A DNA stretch of 64,000 bases from NCBI GenBank assembly GCA_021780935.1, contig JAJXXT010000141.1, forward strand, positions 1 to 64,000. Direction: 5' to 3'. Under the pieces are notes generated by a model. That model did not search any database and was not told the DNA's origin. It saw only the letters and a list, made by a program, of their open reading frames with translations. Positions 1-8,668 of this stretch are shown here, in pieces; the first letter of the stretch is position 1; each line of letters opens with the position of its first letter. The position numbers and the translations under genes were made by a program. This DNA is from Pseudomonadota bacterium. Lineage in GTDB: Bacteria; Pseudomonadota; Alphaproteobacteria; Acetobacterales; Acetobacteraceae.

Positions 1-308
1 GCAAGGCGGCTCTCACGCCGCTGCGGCAGATCGCCGAGAACGCCGGCGAGGACGGGGCCGTCATTTCCGGCAAGGTGCTGGACAAGGACGACTATAACTG
101 GGGCTTCGACGCGCAGAGCGGCGAGTTTAAGGACCTCGTCAAGGCCGGTATCATCGACCCGACCAAGGTCGTGCGCACGGCGCTGCAGGACGCAGCCTCG
201 GTCGCCGGCCTGCTGGTGACCACCGAGGCGATGATCGCCGAGAAGCCGGAGAAGAAGGCACCGATGGCGGCACCTCCGGGTGGCGGCATGGGCGACATGG
301 ACTTCTGA
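1..308 (+). CDS. groL: 60 kDa chaperonin GroEL, C-terminal fragment
   Basis: The window opens inside this gene; about 101 codons of its 3' end are present, read in the frame beginning at base 3. GroEL forms the ATP-driven double-ring folding chamber with GroES in the cytoplasm. The visible part is the end of the equatorial domain: a [18 protein letters not shown] stretch close to the family's GYNA/D segment, [28 protein letters not shown], and the flexible tail [19 protein letters not shown]. The terminal Gly/Met repeat is typical of bacterial GroEL, and the Pro/Ala-rich lead into it is common in alphaproteobacteria. A strong terminator follows directly. The 5' part and groES lie outside the window, so copy number and promoter cannot be judged. 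The family assignment is certain. Confidence 0.97.
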   Translation, partial: KAALTPLRQIAENAGEDGAVISGKVLDKDDYNWGFDAQSGEFKDLVKAGIIDPTKVVRTALQDAASVAGLLVTTEAMIAEKPEKKAPMAAPPGGGMGDMDF

Positions 309-348
309 CGCCTTATCCGAACAGGCGGAATCGTCTGATCGGGTGAAG

Positions 349-378
349 GGGGCGGGCCGCAAGGTCCGCCCCTTTTTC
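349..378 (+). terminator. Rho-independent terminator after groEL
   Basis: A hairpin with 10-bp arms (349-358 and 363-372, one G-T wobble) and the stable tetraloop GCAA is followed by five T residues at 373-377. It sits about 40 bases after the groEL stop codon and should end the groEL transcript. Confidence 0.9.
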
Positions 379-442
379 GTTGTTGCCGGTTTTCGTTGTT
401 GGCACGGAGTGCGGTGGCTGCGACCAGCCGCTTGGCGGCGCG

Positions 443-748
443 TCAGCGAACCGAGAGCAGGGTCCAGGCGCGACGCAGGCGCTCGATGCCGGGGCGGATC
501 AGTCCCTGGTTGCAGAGTCGTCGTCCTTCGGCGGCAAGCCGAGGCACGTCTGGCGGCACTTTTGCGGAGTTCATCTGCGCGCGTGCAACCTCACTCGACA
601 ATTGGCCGCAATAGGAGGCGGTGTCGGTCGTGATCACCATTGGCTTGCTTTGGGCGAGCAGCAATTGCGCCTGCCCAGGCCCGGATGGAGCCATGGACAA
701 GGTCAACGCCAGGGCCATCACCGGCAGGGAGCGCATGACCAGGTGCAT
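443..748 (-). CDS. Small secreted hypothetical protein linked to a two-component system
   Basis: I do not recognise a family. The product is about 101 residues, with an N-terminal signal peptide (MHLVMRSLPVMALALTLS, probable cleavage after GQAQ) and a mature part holding two cysteines (SYCGQL and RRLCNQG) that could form one disulfide in the periplasm. The C-terminus (RPGIERLRRAW) is basic. I chose the ATG at 748 because a GAGAGG ribosome-binding sequence stands about 11 bases upstream and the signal peptide then starts properly. An upstream in-frame ATG at 784 overlaps the stop of the histidine kinase gene as ATGA and could be used through translational coupling, adding 12 residues. It is the last gene of the protease / regulator / kinase group, so it may be an accessory periplasmic sensor, but that is inference from position only. 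Confidence 0.6.
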   Translation of the reverse strand: MHLVMRSLPVMALALTLSMAPSGPGQAQLLLAQSKPMVITTDTASYCGQLSSEVARAQMNSAKVPPDVPRLAAEGRRLCNQGLIRPGIERLRRAWTLLSVR

Positions 749-780
749 CGCATACCCCACCTCTCGTTGCCGTGGGGCGG

Positions 781-2211
781 TCATGAAGCCCGGTTCATGC
801 TCGTGGCCGGCAGTCTCAGGACCGCGCGCAGGCCCGGCGCGTTGTCCGCGAGCGTCAGCGTGCCGCCATGCAGCGTCGCCACGGCCTGCACGAGGGCGAG
901 GCCGAGCCCGGAGCCCGGCGTGCTGCGCGCCTGCTCGCCGCGGAAGAAACGCTCCGTCGCGCGCCCGCGGTCGGCCTCCGGAATGCCAGGGCCGCGATCC
1001 GCGACCTCGACGCGCACGCCGTCCCCGGCGGATACCAGCGCCAGTTCCACGGCGGTGCCGGGCGCGGAGAATTTCACGGCGTTGTCGAGCAGGTTGGCGA
1101 TCGCCTGCTGGAGCATGTCGCGATCGCCGTAGAGCGAGACGTGGTGCTGGATCGAGGTTTCGAGCCGCAGCCCCGTGTCCTCGGCGGGCGCGGTATAGAG
1201 CTCGGCCAGGTCGGCGACAAGCTCCGAGAGATCGAACGTGACGAAGGCGGAACGGCGCGCGCCGGCCTCGATCTCGGCGATGCGCAGGATCGCCTGGAAG
1301 ACGCCGACCACGCCGTCGAGGTCGATCTGCGCCCGCTCGATCGCCGCGCGCAGTTCCTCCGGCGTTCGGGCATGGATCGCCGCATCCTCAAGCCTGGTGC
1401 GCGCCCGCGCGATCGGTGTGCGCAGGTCGTGGGCGATGGCGTTGGAGACCTGCTTCACCCCGTCCATCAGCCGCAGGATGCGGTCCAGCATGTCGTTCAC
1501 GGCGGCGGCGAGCAGGTCGAACTCGTCATCGGAGCCGGCGATGCGCACCCGCCGCGAGAGGTCGCCGGCAGCGATCGCGGCGGCGGTTGCGGAGACGTCG
1601 GCCACTGTCGCGCGGAAGGCGCCGCGAACCAGCGCGCCGCCGAGCATGCCAAGGCCGAGGGCGACCACGGCGGACCACAGCAGCGCGCCGGTCAGCAACC
1701 GCCGCAGCCGCGCGCGGACATTGGAGTCACGGCCGACCAGCAGGTGAAAGCCGCCCGGCAGGTCGACATGATACAGCCGAGCCAGGCTTTGCAGCCCGGC
1801 GCGCTGCACCGGGCGCTCGAACCAGTTGGTCTCCATGGTCACCCCGCGCGGCCAGGCGCTGAGATTGCCGGCAATGCGGTCGAAGCGCGGCCCGACCAGC
1901 AGGTAGATCGCGTTGTCGTTGATATTGGCGGCCAGCCGCTGGTCGATCGTTTCGATCAGCGCCGGCAGGCCACCGGCCTGGTAGTGTTCGGCCAGACTCT
2001 GGATGTCGGACTTGATCGCGGCATCGGTCTGCCGGTCGAGCAGACCCACCGTCGTCCACCACAGGAAGGCCGCGAGGGTCAGGGCGGAGAGGCCGAAAAG
2101 TGCTGCGTAGAGGATGCCGAAGCGAAAGCCCGCGGAGCGAAACATGGGCGCGCGCCCCTGCTTCGCGCGACCGCCGCGCCCGAGCCACTGCCAGGTCGTC
2201 GCGAGGCTCAT
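781..2211 (-). CDS. Sensor histidine kinase (OmpR-partner type)
   Basis: Membrane sensor kinase of about 476 residues that should phosphorylate the response regulator encoded just upstream. Order: membrane segment at about 31-52, periplasmic sensor region of some 120 residues, second membrane segment at about 173-195, HAMP domain (about 195-250), HisKA domain with the H box AIAHDLRTPIARAR (phospho-acceptor His261), then an HATPase domain with the N box (NLLDNAVKFS), G1 (DRGPGIP) and G2 (GSGLGLAL). All catalytic boxes are intact. A second possible start is the ATG at 2145 (MFRSAGF), which places the first membrane helix near the N-terminus and may be the true one; neither start has a strong ribosome-binding site. 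The gene follows the regulator by 30 bases and its stop overlaps an ATG of the small secreted protein. Confidence 0.92.
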   Translation of the reverse strand: MSLATTWQWLGRGGRAKQGRAPMFRSAGFRFGILYAALFGLSALTLAAFLWWTTVGLLDRQTDAAIKSDIQSLAEHYQAGGLPALIETIDQRLAANINDNAIYLLVGPRFDRIAGNLSAWPRGVTMETNWFERPVQRAGLQSLARLYHVDLPGGFHLLVGRDSNVRARLRRLLTGALLWSAVVALGLGMLGGALVRGAFRATVADVSATAAAIAAGDLSRRVRIAGSDDEFDLLAAAVNDMLDRILRLMDGVKQVSNAIAHDLRTPIARARTRLEDAAIHARTPEELRAAIERAQIDLDGVVGVFQAILRIAEIEAGARRSAFVTFDLSELVADLAELYTAPAEDTGLRLETSIQHHVSLYGDRDMLQQAIANLLDNAVKFSAPGTAVELALVSAGDGVRVEVADRGPGIPEADRGRATERFFRGEQARSTPGSGLGLALVQAVATLHGGTLTLADNAPGLRAVLRLPATSMNRAS

Positions 2212-2241
2212 GGGAACGTGCCGGGCACCGCCCGCGGCAAG

Positions 2242-2925
2242 CTACGGCGCCTCGGCGCGCAGCATGTAGCCAGCATTGCGAACGGTATGGATCAGCGCCG
2301 TCGGGAAAGGCTTGTCCACCTTCTGGCGCAGCCGCGAGACATGCACGTCGATCACGTTCGTCTGCGGGTCGAAATGATAGTCCCACACGCCTTCCAGCAG
2401 CATGGTGCGCGTGACCACCTGGCCGGCATGGCGCATCAGGTATTCGAGCAGGCGGAACTCGCGCGGCTGCAGATCAATCTTCTCGCCGCCACGACGCACC
2501 GTGCGCGACAGCAGGTCCATCTCCAGGTCGGCGACCGCCAGCCGGGTCACCGGTCCTTCCCCACGCCCGCGCCGCGCGATGCCCTCGACCCGCGCCAGCA
2601 GCTCGGCGAAGGAGAACGGCTTGGTGAGATAGTCATCGCCGCCCGCCTTCAGACCCTTCACCCGCTCGTCCACCTGGGCCAGCGCCGAGAGGAAGAGCGC
2701 CGGCGTCTGGTTGTTCTGCGAGCGCAGCGTTTCCAGCAGCCGCAGCCCGTCGATGCCGCCGGGCAGCATGCGGTCGAGCACGATGGCGTCGAAACTTTCC
2801 GAGGCGGCAAGGAACAGGCCGTCGCGGCCATTCGCCGCATGCTCGACCACGTGTCCCGCCTCGCGCAATCCCTTGAGCACGAAGCCGGCCACGTCCTTGT
2901 CGTCCTCGACCACCAGGATACGCAT
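2242..2925 (-). CDS. OmpR/PhoB-family response regulator
   Basis: DNA-binding response regulator of 227 residues. The receiver domain (1-115) has the acidic pair ED at 7-8, phospho-acceptor Asp51 (VLDRMLPG) and the conserved Lys102 (DYLTKPF). The C-terminal winged-helix domain (about 130-224) has the usual LQPREFRLLEYLMRHAG recognition region and the DVHVSRLRQKVD wing. It lies between the HtrA-like protease and the sensor kinase on the same strand, 32 bases after the protease gene and 30 bases before the kinase gene. An HtrA-type protease next to an OmpR-type pair recalls CpxRA/degP or MprAB/pepD arrangements, so an envelope-stress role is reasonable but unproven. Confidence 0.93.
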   Translation of the reverse strand: MRILVVEDDKDVAGFVLKGLREAGHVVEHAANGRDGLFLAASESFDAIVLDRMLPGGIDGLRLLETLRSQNNQTPALFLSALAQVDERVKGLKAGGDDYLTKPFSFAELLARVEGIARRGRGEGPVTRLAVADLEMDLLSRTVRRGGEKIDLQPREFRLLEYLMRHAGQVVTRTMLLEGVWDYHFDPQTNVIDVHVSRLRQKVDKPFPTALIHTVRNAGYMLRAEAP

Positions 2926-2957
2926 CGTTTCATCCTCCTCGTGTCAGCGCGCTTGCG

Positions 2958-4091
2958 TCAGTTGGATTCGATGCGGGGGCGCAATCCCACCGCGACCGAC
3001 AGGTTGAAGCCATGGCCGTGACGAACGCAATGCAGTTCGACGCGCGTCCCAGGCTGGGTGAGCGCGACCGCGCGCTGTAGCGAGCGCGCGGACCGGAGTT
3101 TCTTGCCGTTGAGCGCGACCACGAGGTCGCCGGCATGCAGCCCGGCACGCGCCGCCGGGCTTCCCGGGGCGACGTCGAGGATACGCACACCGGCGGCCGG
3201 CGCGCTGGCGAACGGGTCGCCGCCCACGCCTTCGCCCCCCACGCCTTCGCCCAGCGTGACGCCGAGCCAGCCGCGCTCGATGGTGCCGTGGGCCTGCAGC
3301 TCGCCGACGATCTTGCGCACCAGCTCCGCGGGGATGGCGAAGCCGATTCCCACCGAGCCGCCGGAGGGGCTGTAGATCGCGGCGTTCATGCCCACCACCT
3401 GGCCGCGGTCGTCGAACAGCGGGCCGCCGGAATTGCCGGGGTTGATCGGTGCGTCGATCTGGATGAAGTCGGCGAACGGGCCGGCACCCAGATCGCGGCC
3501 GAAGGCGGAGACGATGCCGGCGGTGACCGAGCCGCCGAGCCCGAACGGGTTGCCGGCGGCGACCACCCAGTCGCCCACCTGCAGGGAACGGCTGGAGCCG
3601 AAGGTCAGGTATGGCAGCCTGTGGCCGACATCGATGCGGATCAGCGCGATGTCCGTCAGCTCGTCGGAGCCGACGAGGTGCGCGGGATAGTTGAGCCCGT
3701 CGGCGAGCCCGACCACGATCTTGTCGGCGTTGCGCACCACGTGGTCGTTGGTGACGATCAGGCCCGAGGGGGCGATGATGAAGCCCGAGCCGGCGCCGGT
3801 GAGGTGCTGGTAGGCCGGCGGCAGCCGGTCGCGGAACTTTCGCTGGATCGCAGGCGGCAGGCCGGCCAGCGGGTCGCGGCGGCGCACCGTTTCCTCAACG
3901 GCGATGTTCACCACCGCGGGCAGGATGCGCCTGATCAGCGGTGCGAAGCTGCGCGGACCCACGCGGGGCGCCGCGGTGGCATCCGCCACCGGTCCGGTCG
4001 CGCGCGGCGGCACGCAGCCCACCAGCGGCAGCGCGGCGGTCAGCGCGAACGCGCCCGCGAGCGCGGCGCGGCGGGGCAGGGCGGCATGCAT
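2958..4091 (-). CDS. HtrA/DegP-like serine protease, probable lipoprotein
   Basis: Periplasmic trypsin-like protease (S1C) of about 377 residues with one C-terminal PDZ domain, as in DegS-type members. The N-terminus MHAALPRRAALAGAFALTAA ends in PLVGC, a good lipobox, so the mature protein is probably lipid-anchored. The catalytic triad is complete: His in TNDHVV, Asp in LTDIALIR, Ser in NPGNSGGPL. The PDZ domain follows (GWLGVTLGEG to the C-terminus), with an unusual GEGVGGEGVGGD insert in its first loop. I chose the ATG at 4091 because it starts the lipoprotein signal; an open GTG at 4148 would add 19 residues before it. The gene heads a unit with the OmpR-type regulator, kinase and small secreted protein. 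Confidence 0.9.
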   Translation of the reverse strand: MHAALPRRAALAGAFALTAALPLVGCVPPRATGPVADATAAPRVGPRSFAPLIRRILPAVVNIAVEETVRRRDPLAGLPPAIQRKFRDRLPPAYQHLTGAGSGFIIAPSGLIVTNDHVVRNADKIVVGLADGLNYPAHLVGSDELTDIALIRIDVGHRLPYLTFGSSRSLQVGDWVVAAGNPFGLGGSVTAGIVSAFGRDLGAGPFADFIQIDAPINPGNSGGPLFDDRGQVVGMNAAIYSPSGGSVGIGFAIPAELVRKIVGELQAHGTIERGWLGVTLGEGVGGEGVGGDPFASAPAAGVRILDVAPGSPAARAGLHAGDLVVALNGKKLRSARSLQRAVALTQPGTRVELHCVRHGHGFNLSVAVGLRPRIESN

Positions 4092-4197
4092 CGACACAAG
4101 CGGGTCCACGAACGAGTTTGACTGCAAGGTGACGTGTTGCGCCAGCACCTACAACCGGGCCGGGGACGATACGACTGGCCCCGCCCTTAAATCGCGG

Positions 4198-6582
4198 TCA
4201 GCCGGCGGGTGGATCCTCGGGCCAGGAATGGCGGGGGTATCGGCCGCGCATCTGGCCGCGCACCTCGCGCCAGGCGCCGCGCCAGAACCCCGCGAGGTCG
4301 GTGGTGACCGCGATCGGCCGCCCCGCCGGCGACAGCAGCGCCAACCGTGGCACCAGCCGCCCCTCGGCCAGGCGCGGCGTCGCCGCGAGCCCGTAGAAAG
4401 CCTGCGCGCGAGCGGCGGCGAGCGGTTCCGGCTCGGTGTAGTCCACCCGTGCCCGGCCACCGGGCAGCGGGATCTCGGCTGGCAGCAGCACATCGAGACG
4501 GTGACGCAACGCCCGTCCGAGCATTTCGGTGAAAATCACCGCGAGGTCCAGCTTGTCGGCATCGGCGAGGCGGGTGCGGCCGGCGAGCGCCCGCGCCAGC
4601 CAGGCGCGGTCCGCCGCCAGCGCGGTCGGTGAAAGATCCGGCCAGCCGCCATCCGGGAACAGGCGCGCGGCCAGCGCCACCCGGGCCTGGAGCTGGCGCG
4701 CTGCCTCCGTCCAGGGCAGCGAGGGCAGGGAAACCGCCTCCGCCAGCGCCCTCGCGGTGGTCTCGGGGTCTGCCGCGATGGTGCGGTCCTCCAGGATCAG
4801 CGCCCCGAGGCGCCGCCGGCGCCGCGCGATCACCGCGCCCTGCACGGCGTCGAACCCCGCCTCTTCCACGACCGTTACTTTGGCGAGGACGGGCTCCGGC
4901 AGGTCCGCGGGCTCGATCGGCGCCGCCAGGCGGATCATTGTGCCGCGGGTGGCCTGCACCGCCGCGACCGCGAGGAAGGGCGCGCGGGAAAGCGGGTCGG
5001 TCAGCGCCAGCGAAGCGCCGCCGCCGCCGGCGAGGCGGAAGCTGCCCGGCTCGCGCCGCTGGGCGATGCGGTCGGGAAAAGCGGCAGCGATCAGCCGGCC
5101 GGGGTCGCCGGCTGCCGATGCCCTGGTGTTCAGGCGCCGGCGATACATGTCCGCGGTGCGGCGGATGGCGGCGAGCCGGCGGTCGCGGGCCAGCGCGTCG
5201 AGCCGCAGGGCGATATCCACGCTCGCCGCCTCGCGCAGCGGATCGCGCTCCTCCAGCAGGGCCGCGATGTCGGCGGCGAGGGCGGCCTCCGCCGGGTTTC
5301 TTGCCGCCAGCATCATGGCGGCGAGGCGGGGATGCGCGCCGAGTTCCGTCATGCGCCGACCGGAATCGGTGATGTGCCCGGCATCGTCCAGCGCGCCCAG
5401 ACCGCGCAGCAGGTCGGTCGCGGTGGCCAGCGCCGTGGCGGGGGGCGCGTCGGGGAAGGGAAGCGTTTCGGGCGCGCCACCCCAGGCGGCGCAGGTGAGG
5501 CGGAGCGGCGCCAGGTCGGCGGCCAGGATTTCCGGCCGTTCCGCCGCCGGCAGGCCGCGATGCAGCGCCGCCGTCCAGAGCCGGATCGCGATGCCGGGCC
5601 CCTCTCGGCCAGCGCGCCCGGCCCGCTGGGTGGCGGCGGCGCGGCTGATGCGCAGCGTGGTGAGGCGGGTGAGCCCGGAGGCGGGGTCGAAGACCGGCGC
5701 GCGGCGGAACCCGCCATCGATGACGATGCGAACGCCAGGAATGGTGAGCGAGGTCTCCGCGATGCTGGTGGCGAGCACCACGCGCCGGCGAACTCCTGGC
5801 GTGAGGGCGGCAAGCTGGGTCGCGGGCGGCAGGTCGCCGTGCAGCGCCAGCACCTCGGCGCCGCATTCTCCGAGCGCCTCCTCGGTGCGGCGGATCTCGG
5901 CCATGCCCGGCAGGAAGACGAGAATATCGCCCGCCTCGCCTGCCAGCGCCTCGCGCACCGCCCGCGCGGCGTGCTGCGGCAGGTCGCGCGGATGCGACAG
6001 GTCGTGCCGGGCGTGGCGGGTCTCGGTGGGAAAAATCCGGCCCTCGGCGACGATGACCGGGCCGCCGAGCACGGCGGCAAGACGCTGCGTGTCCGGTGTC
6101 GCGGACATCGCCAGCAGCCGAAGCTCGGGGCGCAGGGCCTGCACCTCTCGGCACAGTGCCATGGCGAGGTCGGCCTCGACGCTGCGCTCGTGCACCTCGT
6201 CGAGGATCACCAGGGCGACGCCGTCCAGCCCCGGGTCGCGCAGCAGGCGGCGCACCAGCAGGCCCTCGGTCAGCACCTCGATGCGTGTCGCCGGTCCCAT
6301 GGCGGAGTCGGTGCGGGTACGAAACCCTATCAGCTCGCCGGGGGTCTCGCCGCGTTCCTGCGCCATGCGCGTGGCGGCGGCGCGCGCGGCCAGGCGCCGC
6401 GGCTCCAGCATTACGATCCGCCCGCCGGCGCGACCAACGCTGCCGATCCAGTCCTCGCCGAGCAGCGCGGGGGGCACGCGCGTCGTCTTGCCGGCGCCCG
6501 GCGGAGCGACGAGCAGCGCCGTGTTGTGTTCGCGCAAGGCCGCTCGCAGCGCCGGCAGGGCGGTCTCGACGGGAAGTTCCAT
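4198..6582 (-). CDS. hrpB: ATP-dependent RNA helicase HrpB
   Basis: DExH-box helicase of 794 residues, the usual size of HrpB. Motifs in order: Walker A APPGAGKTT (about 27-35), DEVHERS as the DEAH-type Walker B, SATPD (motif III), FLPGM in the helicase C domain, LATSIAETSLTIP, and QRAGRAGREGPG (motif VI). The helicase-associated region and the HrpB-specific C-terminus follow (WPEDP near the end). The cellular role of HrpB is poorly defined; family members unwind RNA or RNA-DNA structures. The start is the ATG at 6582, which overlaps the stop of the amidohydrolase gene by one base (TGATG), so the helicase is probably translated by coupling although unrelated in function. Confidence 0.95.
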   Translation of the reverse strand: MELPVETALPALRAALREHNTALLVAPPGAGKTTRVPPALLGEDWIGSVGRAGGRIVMLEPRRLAARAAATRMAQERGETPGELIGFRTRTDSAMGPATRIEVLTEGLLVRRLLRDPGLDGVALVILDEVHERSVEADLAMALCREVQALRPELRLLAMSATPDTQRLAAVLGGPVIVAEGRIFPTETRHARHDLSHPRDLPQHAARAVREALAGEAGDILVFLPGMAEIRRTEEALGECGAEVLALHGDLPPATQLAALTPGVRRRVVLATSIAETSLTIPGVRIVIDGGFRRAPVFDPASGLTRLTTLRISRAAATQRAGRAGREGPGIAIRLWTAALHRGLPAAERPEILAADLAPLRLTCAAWGGAPETLPFPDAPPATALATATDLLRGLGALDDAGHITDSGRRMTELGAHPRLAAMMLAARNPAEAALAADIAALLEERDPLREAASVDIALRLDALARDRRLAAIRRTADMYRRRLNTRASAAGDPGRLIAAAFPDRIAQRREPGSFRLAGGGGASLALTDPLSRAPFLAVAAVQATRGTMIRLAAPIEPADLPEPVLAKVTVVEEAGFDAVQGAVIARRRRRLGALILEDRTIAADPETTARALAEAVSLPSLPWTEAARQLQARVALAARLFPDGGWPDLSPTALAADRAWLARALAGRTRLADADKLDLAVIFTEMLGRALRHRLDVLLPAEIPLPGGRARVDYTEPEPLAAARAQAFYGLAATPRLAEGRLVPRLALLSPAGRPIAVTTDLAGFWRGAWREVRGQMRGRYPRHSWPEDPPAG

Positions 6583-7952
6583 CAATCCTCGAAGGCCGCG
6601 CGCGCCTCGGGCAGCGCCCAGATCCGTGCGATGGCGGCGGCCGCGGCCTCGGCGATCGCGGCTTCATCGCCCCTCGCATAGCGCCCCGCGGTGACGAGAT
6701 GCTCGCCGTTGACGAACACCTCGGCGATATCGGCGCGGTTGGCGAGCGCGATCAGCCCGCGCCTGGGGTCGGCGAGCGGCTGCAACTGCGGATGGGTGAG
6801 GTCGACCACGGTGAGGTCGGCCGTGGCACCCGGCGCGATCGTTCCGAGATCGGGACGGTTGACGGCGGCGGCGGCGGCGCTCGTCACGGCGTCGAGCAGC
6901 TCCGGCGCGGTCGCGACATCCGGCTTGCCGAGCGCGATCTTGGAGATGGTGGAGGCCGCGTGCAGCTCGCCCAGCATGTCGGCGTTGTAGCCGTCGGTCG
7001 CGACCAGGGTGCGCACGCCGTGCCCCGTGAAGCGGGCAAAGGCCGCGATGACGCCGGCGCGTGCGAAGACGCGTGGGCAGTTCAGCACCGTCGCGCCGCG
7101 CGCCGCCATCAGCCGCAGATCGGCATCGGTCGAGCTGATGCAGTGCGCGGCCAGAAGATCGGGCGCGAGGAGGCCGAGCCAGTCGAGATATTCGGCCGGC
7201 GTCCTGCCGCCATGGCGGGCAGTGATGGTCGCGACCTCATCCTGGCTCTGCGCCATGTGCGTGGTGATCGGCACGCCGCGCGTGCGCGCCTCGGCCGCCG
7301 CGGCGCGCAGCAGGTCCGGCCCGCACGTGTCCGTCGCGTGCGGCGCCATGGCGAGGTGGATGCGCCCATCCGCGCGACCCTCCCAGCGCGCGTGCAAAGC
7401 CGCCCATGCGGCGAGGTCGGCCGCACCGTCATCGCCCGCATAGCGCATCGTGCCGTCGGGCCGGAGCTCGGCGTCGGCGGTGGAGAAGATATAGGGCGCC
7501 CCCCAGAAGCGGATTCCCATCTCCGCCGCGGCCTCAAACATCTCCGGAATGCCGTTGCGGAACGCGTCCATGACGCTGGTGACGCCACCGCGCAGGAGCT
7601 GGAGGATGCCGAGCCTCGCGATCGCTAGACGTTCCTCGTGCGAAAGGATTTCTATGCCCCGCCGCGACAGCGGCATCAGCACGGTATAGACGATGCTGGG
7701 GTTGCGCTTGCGGGCGTTGCCGTCCTCGGTCAGCGACCTCGCGATCGCCTCGCTGTAGGCGTGGTTGTGCAGGTTCATCAGCCCGGGCAGCACGAACCGG
7801 CCGGGCCGGTCGAGCACGGTCGTGGCCGTAGGGCGCGAGGCGGTGATGGCGGCGATGCGCGTGCCCTCGATCAGCACCCAGCGGTCGCGCAGCACCGTCT
7901 GCCGGCCGGCGTCGTGGGACAGCAGATAGGTCGCGAAGAGTGCCGTTGTCAT
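6582..7952 (-). CDS. Amidohydrolase of the TRZ/ATZ (cyclic amidine deaminase) family
   Basis: Metal-dependent hydrolase of 456 residues in the cytosine deaminase / chlorohydrolase branch of the amidohydrolase superfamily. Metal ligands are visible in order: His62 and His64 (NLHNHAY), a His in THMAQS, a His in LLAAHCISS and an Asp in VATDGYN. The small beta-domain is split between the N-terminus (VLIEGTRIAAI) and the C-terminus (ADLTVVDLTHP). Likely substrates are cyclic ureides, triazines, guanine or similar deaminable rings; the sequence does not settle which. It overlaps the racemase gene by an ATGA junction and follows a NodB-type deacetylase, which points to a common pathway for hydantoin or ureide breakdown. 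Confidence 0.85.
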   Translation of the reverse strand: MTTALFATYLLSHDAGRQTVLRDRWVLIEGTRIAAITASRPTATTVLDRPGRFVLPGLMNLHNHAYSEAIARSLTEDGNARKRNPSIVYTVLMPLSRRGIEILSHEERLAIARLGILQLLRGGVTSVMDAFRNGIPEMFEAAAEMGIRFWGAPYIFSTADAELRPDGTMRYAGDDGAADLAAWAALHARWEGRADGRIHLAMAPHATDTCGPDLLRAAAAEARTRGVPITTHMAQSQDEVATITARHGGRTPAEYLDWLGLLAPDLLAAHCISSTDADLRLMAARGATVLNCPRVFARAGVIAAFARFTGHGVRTLVATDGYNADMLGELHAASTISKIALGKPDVATAPELLDAVTSAAAAAVNRPDLGTIAPGATADLTVVDLTHPQLQPLADPRRGLIALANRADIAEVFVNGEHLVTAGRYARGDEAAIAEAAAAAIARIWALPEARAAFED

Positions 7953-8668
7953 GAGGCGTGTTCTTTCTTGTAAGAAAGAACCAAAGAACTTTTGTCCGTT
8001 CGGCCTTCGGCCATTGTGGCCGACCCGACGAGCAGCGCGCCGAGGGCGGCGATGGTCGCCTGCTGCACGGGCTCGATGACCGGCACGCCGAGCGTATCGG
8101 CGAGAGATGCGCGGTGCATGGCCATGCCGGCGCAGCCAAGGACCAGAACATCGGCCCTTTCGCGCTCGATCAGCGTGTGCCCGACGGCTGCCAGGCGCGC
8201 CAGCATGGCCTCACCCGTCGTCTCGCCGGCCGTCGCCTCCACGGCGTGGCTCGCGGCATAGCGGGTGTCGAGCCCCATCGCGCGCACCAGCCGCTGCTGG
8301 CGGCGGATCGAGTGGTGCGAAAGTGCGATGATGCCGAACCGCTCGCCGAGCGTGAGCGCGCGCAGGATGCCCCATTCCGCGATGCCCATGACCGCCCGTC
8401 CTCCAGCCGCCTCGCGCACCGCGTGCAAGCCGGGATCGGAGAAGCAGGCGAGCACGAAGGCATCGGCCGGCTCGCGCTCGACCAGGCGCACCAGCGGCAT
8501 CACGACGCTATCGGCGTCGCGCTGGGTGGTGACGCTGGGCGGGCCCTCGGCGAGCGTGTGCGTCTCGATCGCGGGCCCGCCGGGCAGGCGCAGCGGCGCG
8601 ATGGAGGCGTCGATCGCCGCCGTCACCACCGGCGAGCTGTTGGGGTTGATGACCAGGACCCGTGTCAT
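7949..8668 (-). CDS. Asp/Glu/hydantoin racemase family protein
   Basis: Cofactor-independent racemase of 239 residues. It opens with the family's VLVINPNSS phosphate/substrate loop and has the two catalytic cysteines in their usual settings, Cys75 (VLACFSDPG) and Cys179 (VLGCAGM). Close relatives are hydantoin and allantoin racemases. The ATG at 8668 overlaps the stop of the deacetylase gene (TGATG), and its own stop overlaps the amidohydrolase start (ATGA), so the three are translated as a unit. The last 13 or so residues (DKSSLVLSYKKEHAS) lie beyond the conserved fold and are encoded by a palindromic repeat element described separately, which looks like a late addition to the C-terminus. 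Confidence 0.87.
   Translation of the reverse strand: MTRVLVINPNSSPVVTAAIDASIAPLRLPGGPAIETHTLAEGPPSVTTQRDADSVVMPLVRLVEREPADAFVLACFSDPGLHAVREAAGGRAVMGIAEWGILRALTLGERFGIIALSHHSIRRQQRLVRAMGLDTRYAASHAVEATAGETTGEAMLARLAAVGHTLIERERADVLVLGCAGMAMHRASLADTLGVPVIEPVQQATIAALGALLVGSATMAEGRTDKSSLVLSYKKEHAS
7961..7980. repeat. Perfect hairpin element inside the 3' end of the racemase gene
   Basis: Two 9-base arms (TTCTTTCTT at 7961-7969 and AAGAAAGAA at 7972-7980) flank a 2-base loop. Together with the adjoining CCAAAGAACTTTTGTCCG it is much more A+T-rich than its surroundings. From memory, similar AAAGAAC-type hairpins are scattered through Acetobacteraceae genomes. Only this copy is present in the window, and it is read through as the C-terminal tail of the racemase. 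Confidence 0.7.

Noticed and set aside
868..3021. Long plus-strand open frame opposite the two-component genes
   Set aside because: It lies antisense to clear kinase and regulator genes, has no recognisable domain and shows the His/Gln/Arg-rich composition of a shadow frame in G+C-rich DNA.
4187..6679. 830-codon minus-strand frame overlapping hrpB
   Set aside because: Same strand but another frame of HrpB; Arg/Pro/Ala-rich with no motif, whereas the HrpB frame has every helicase motif.
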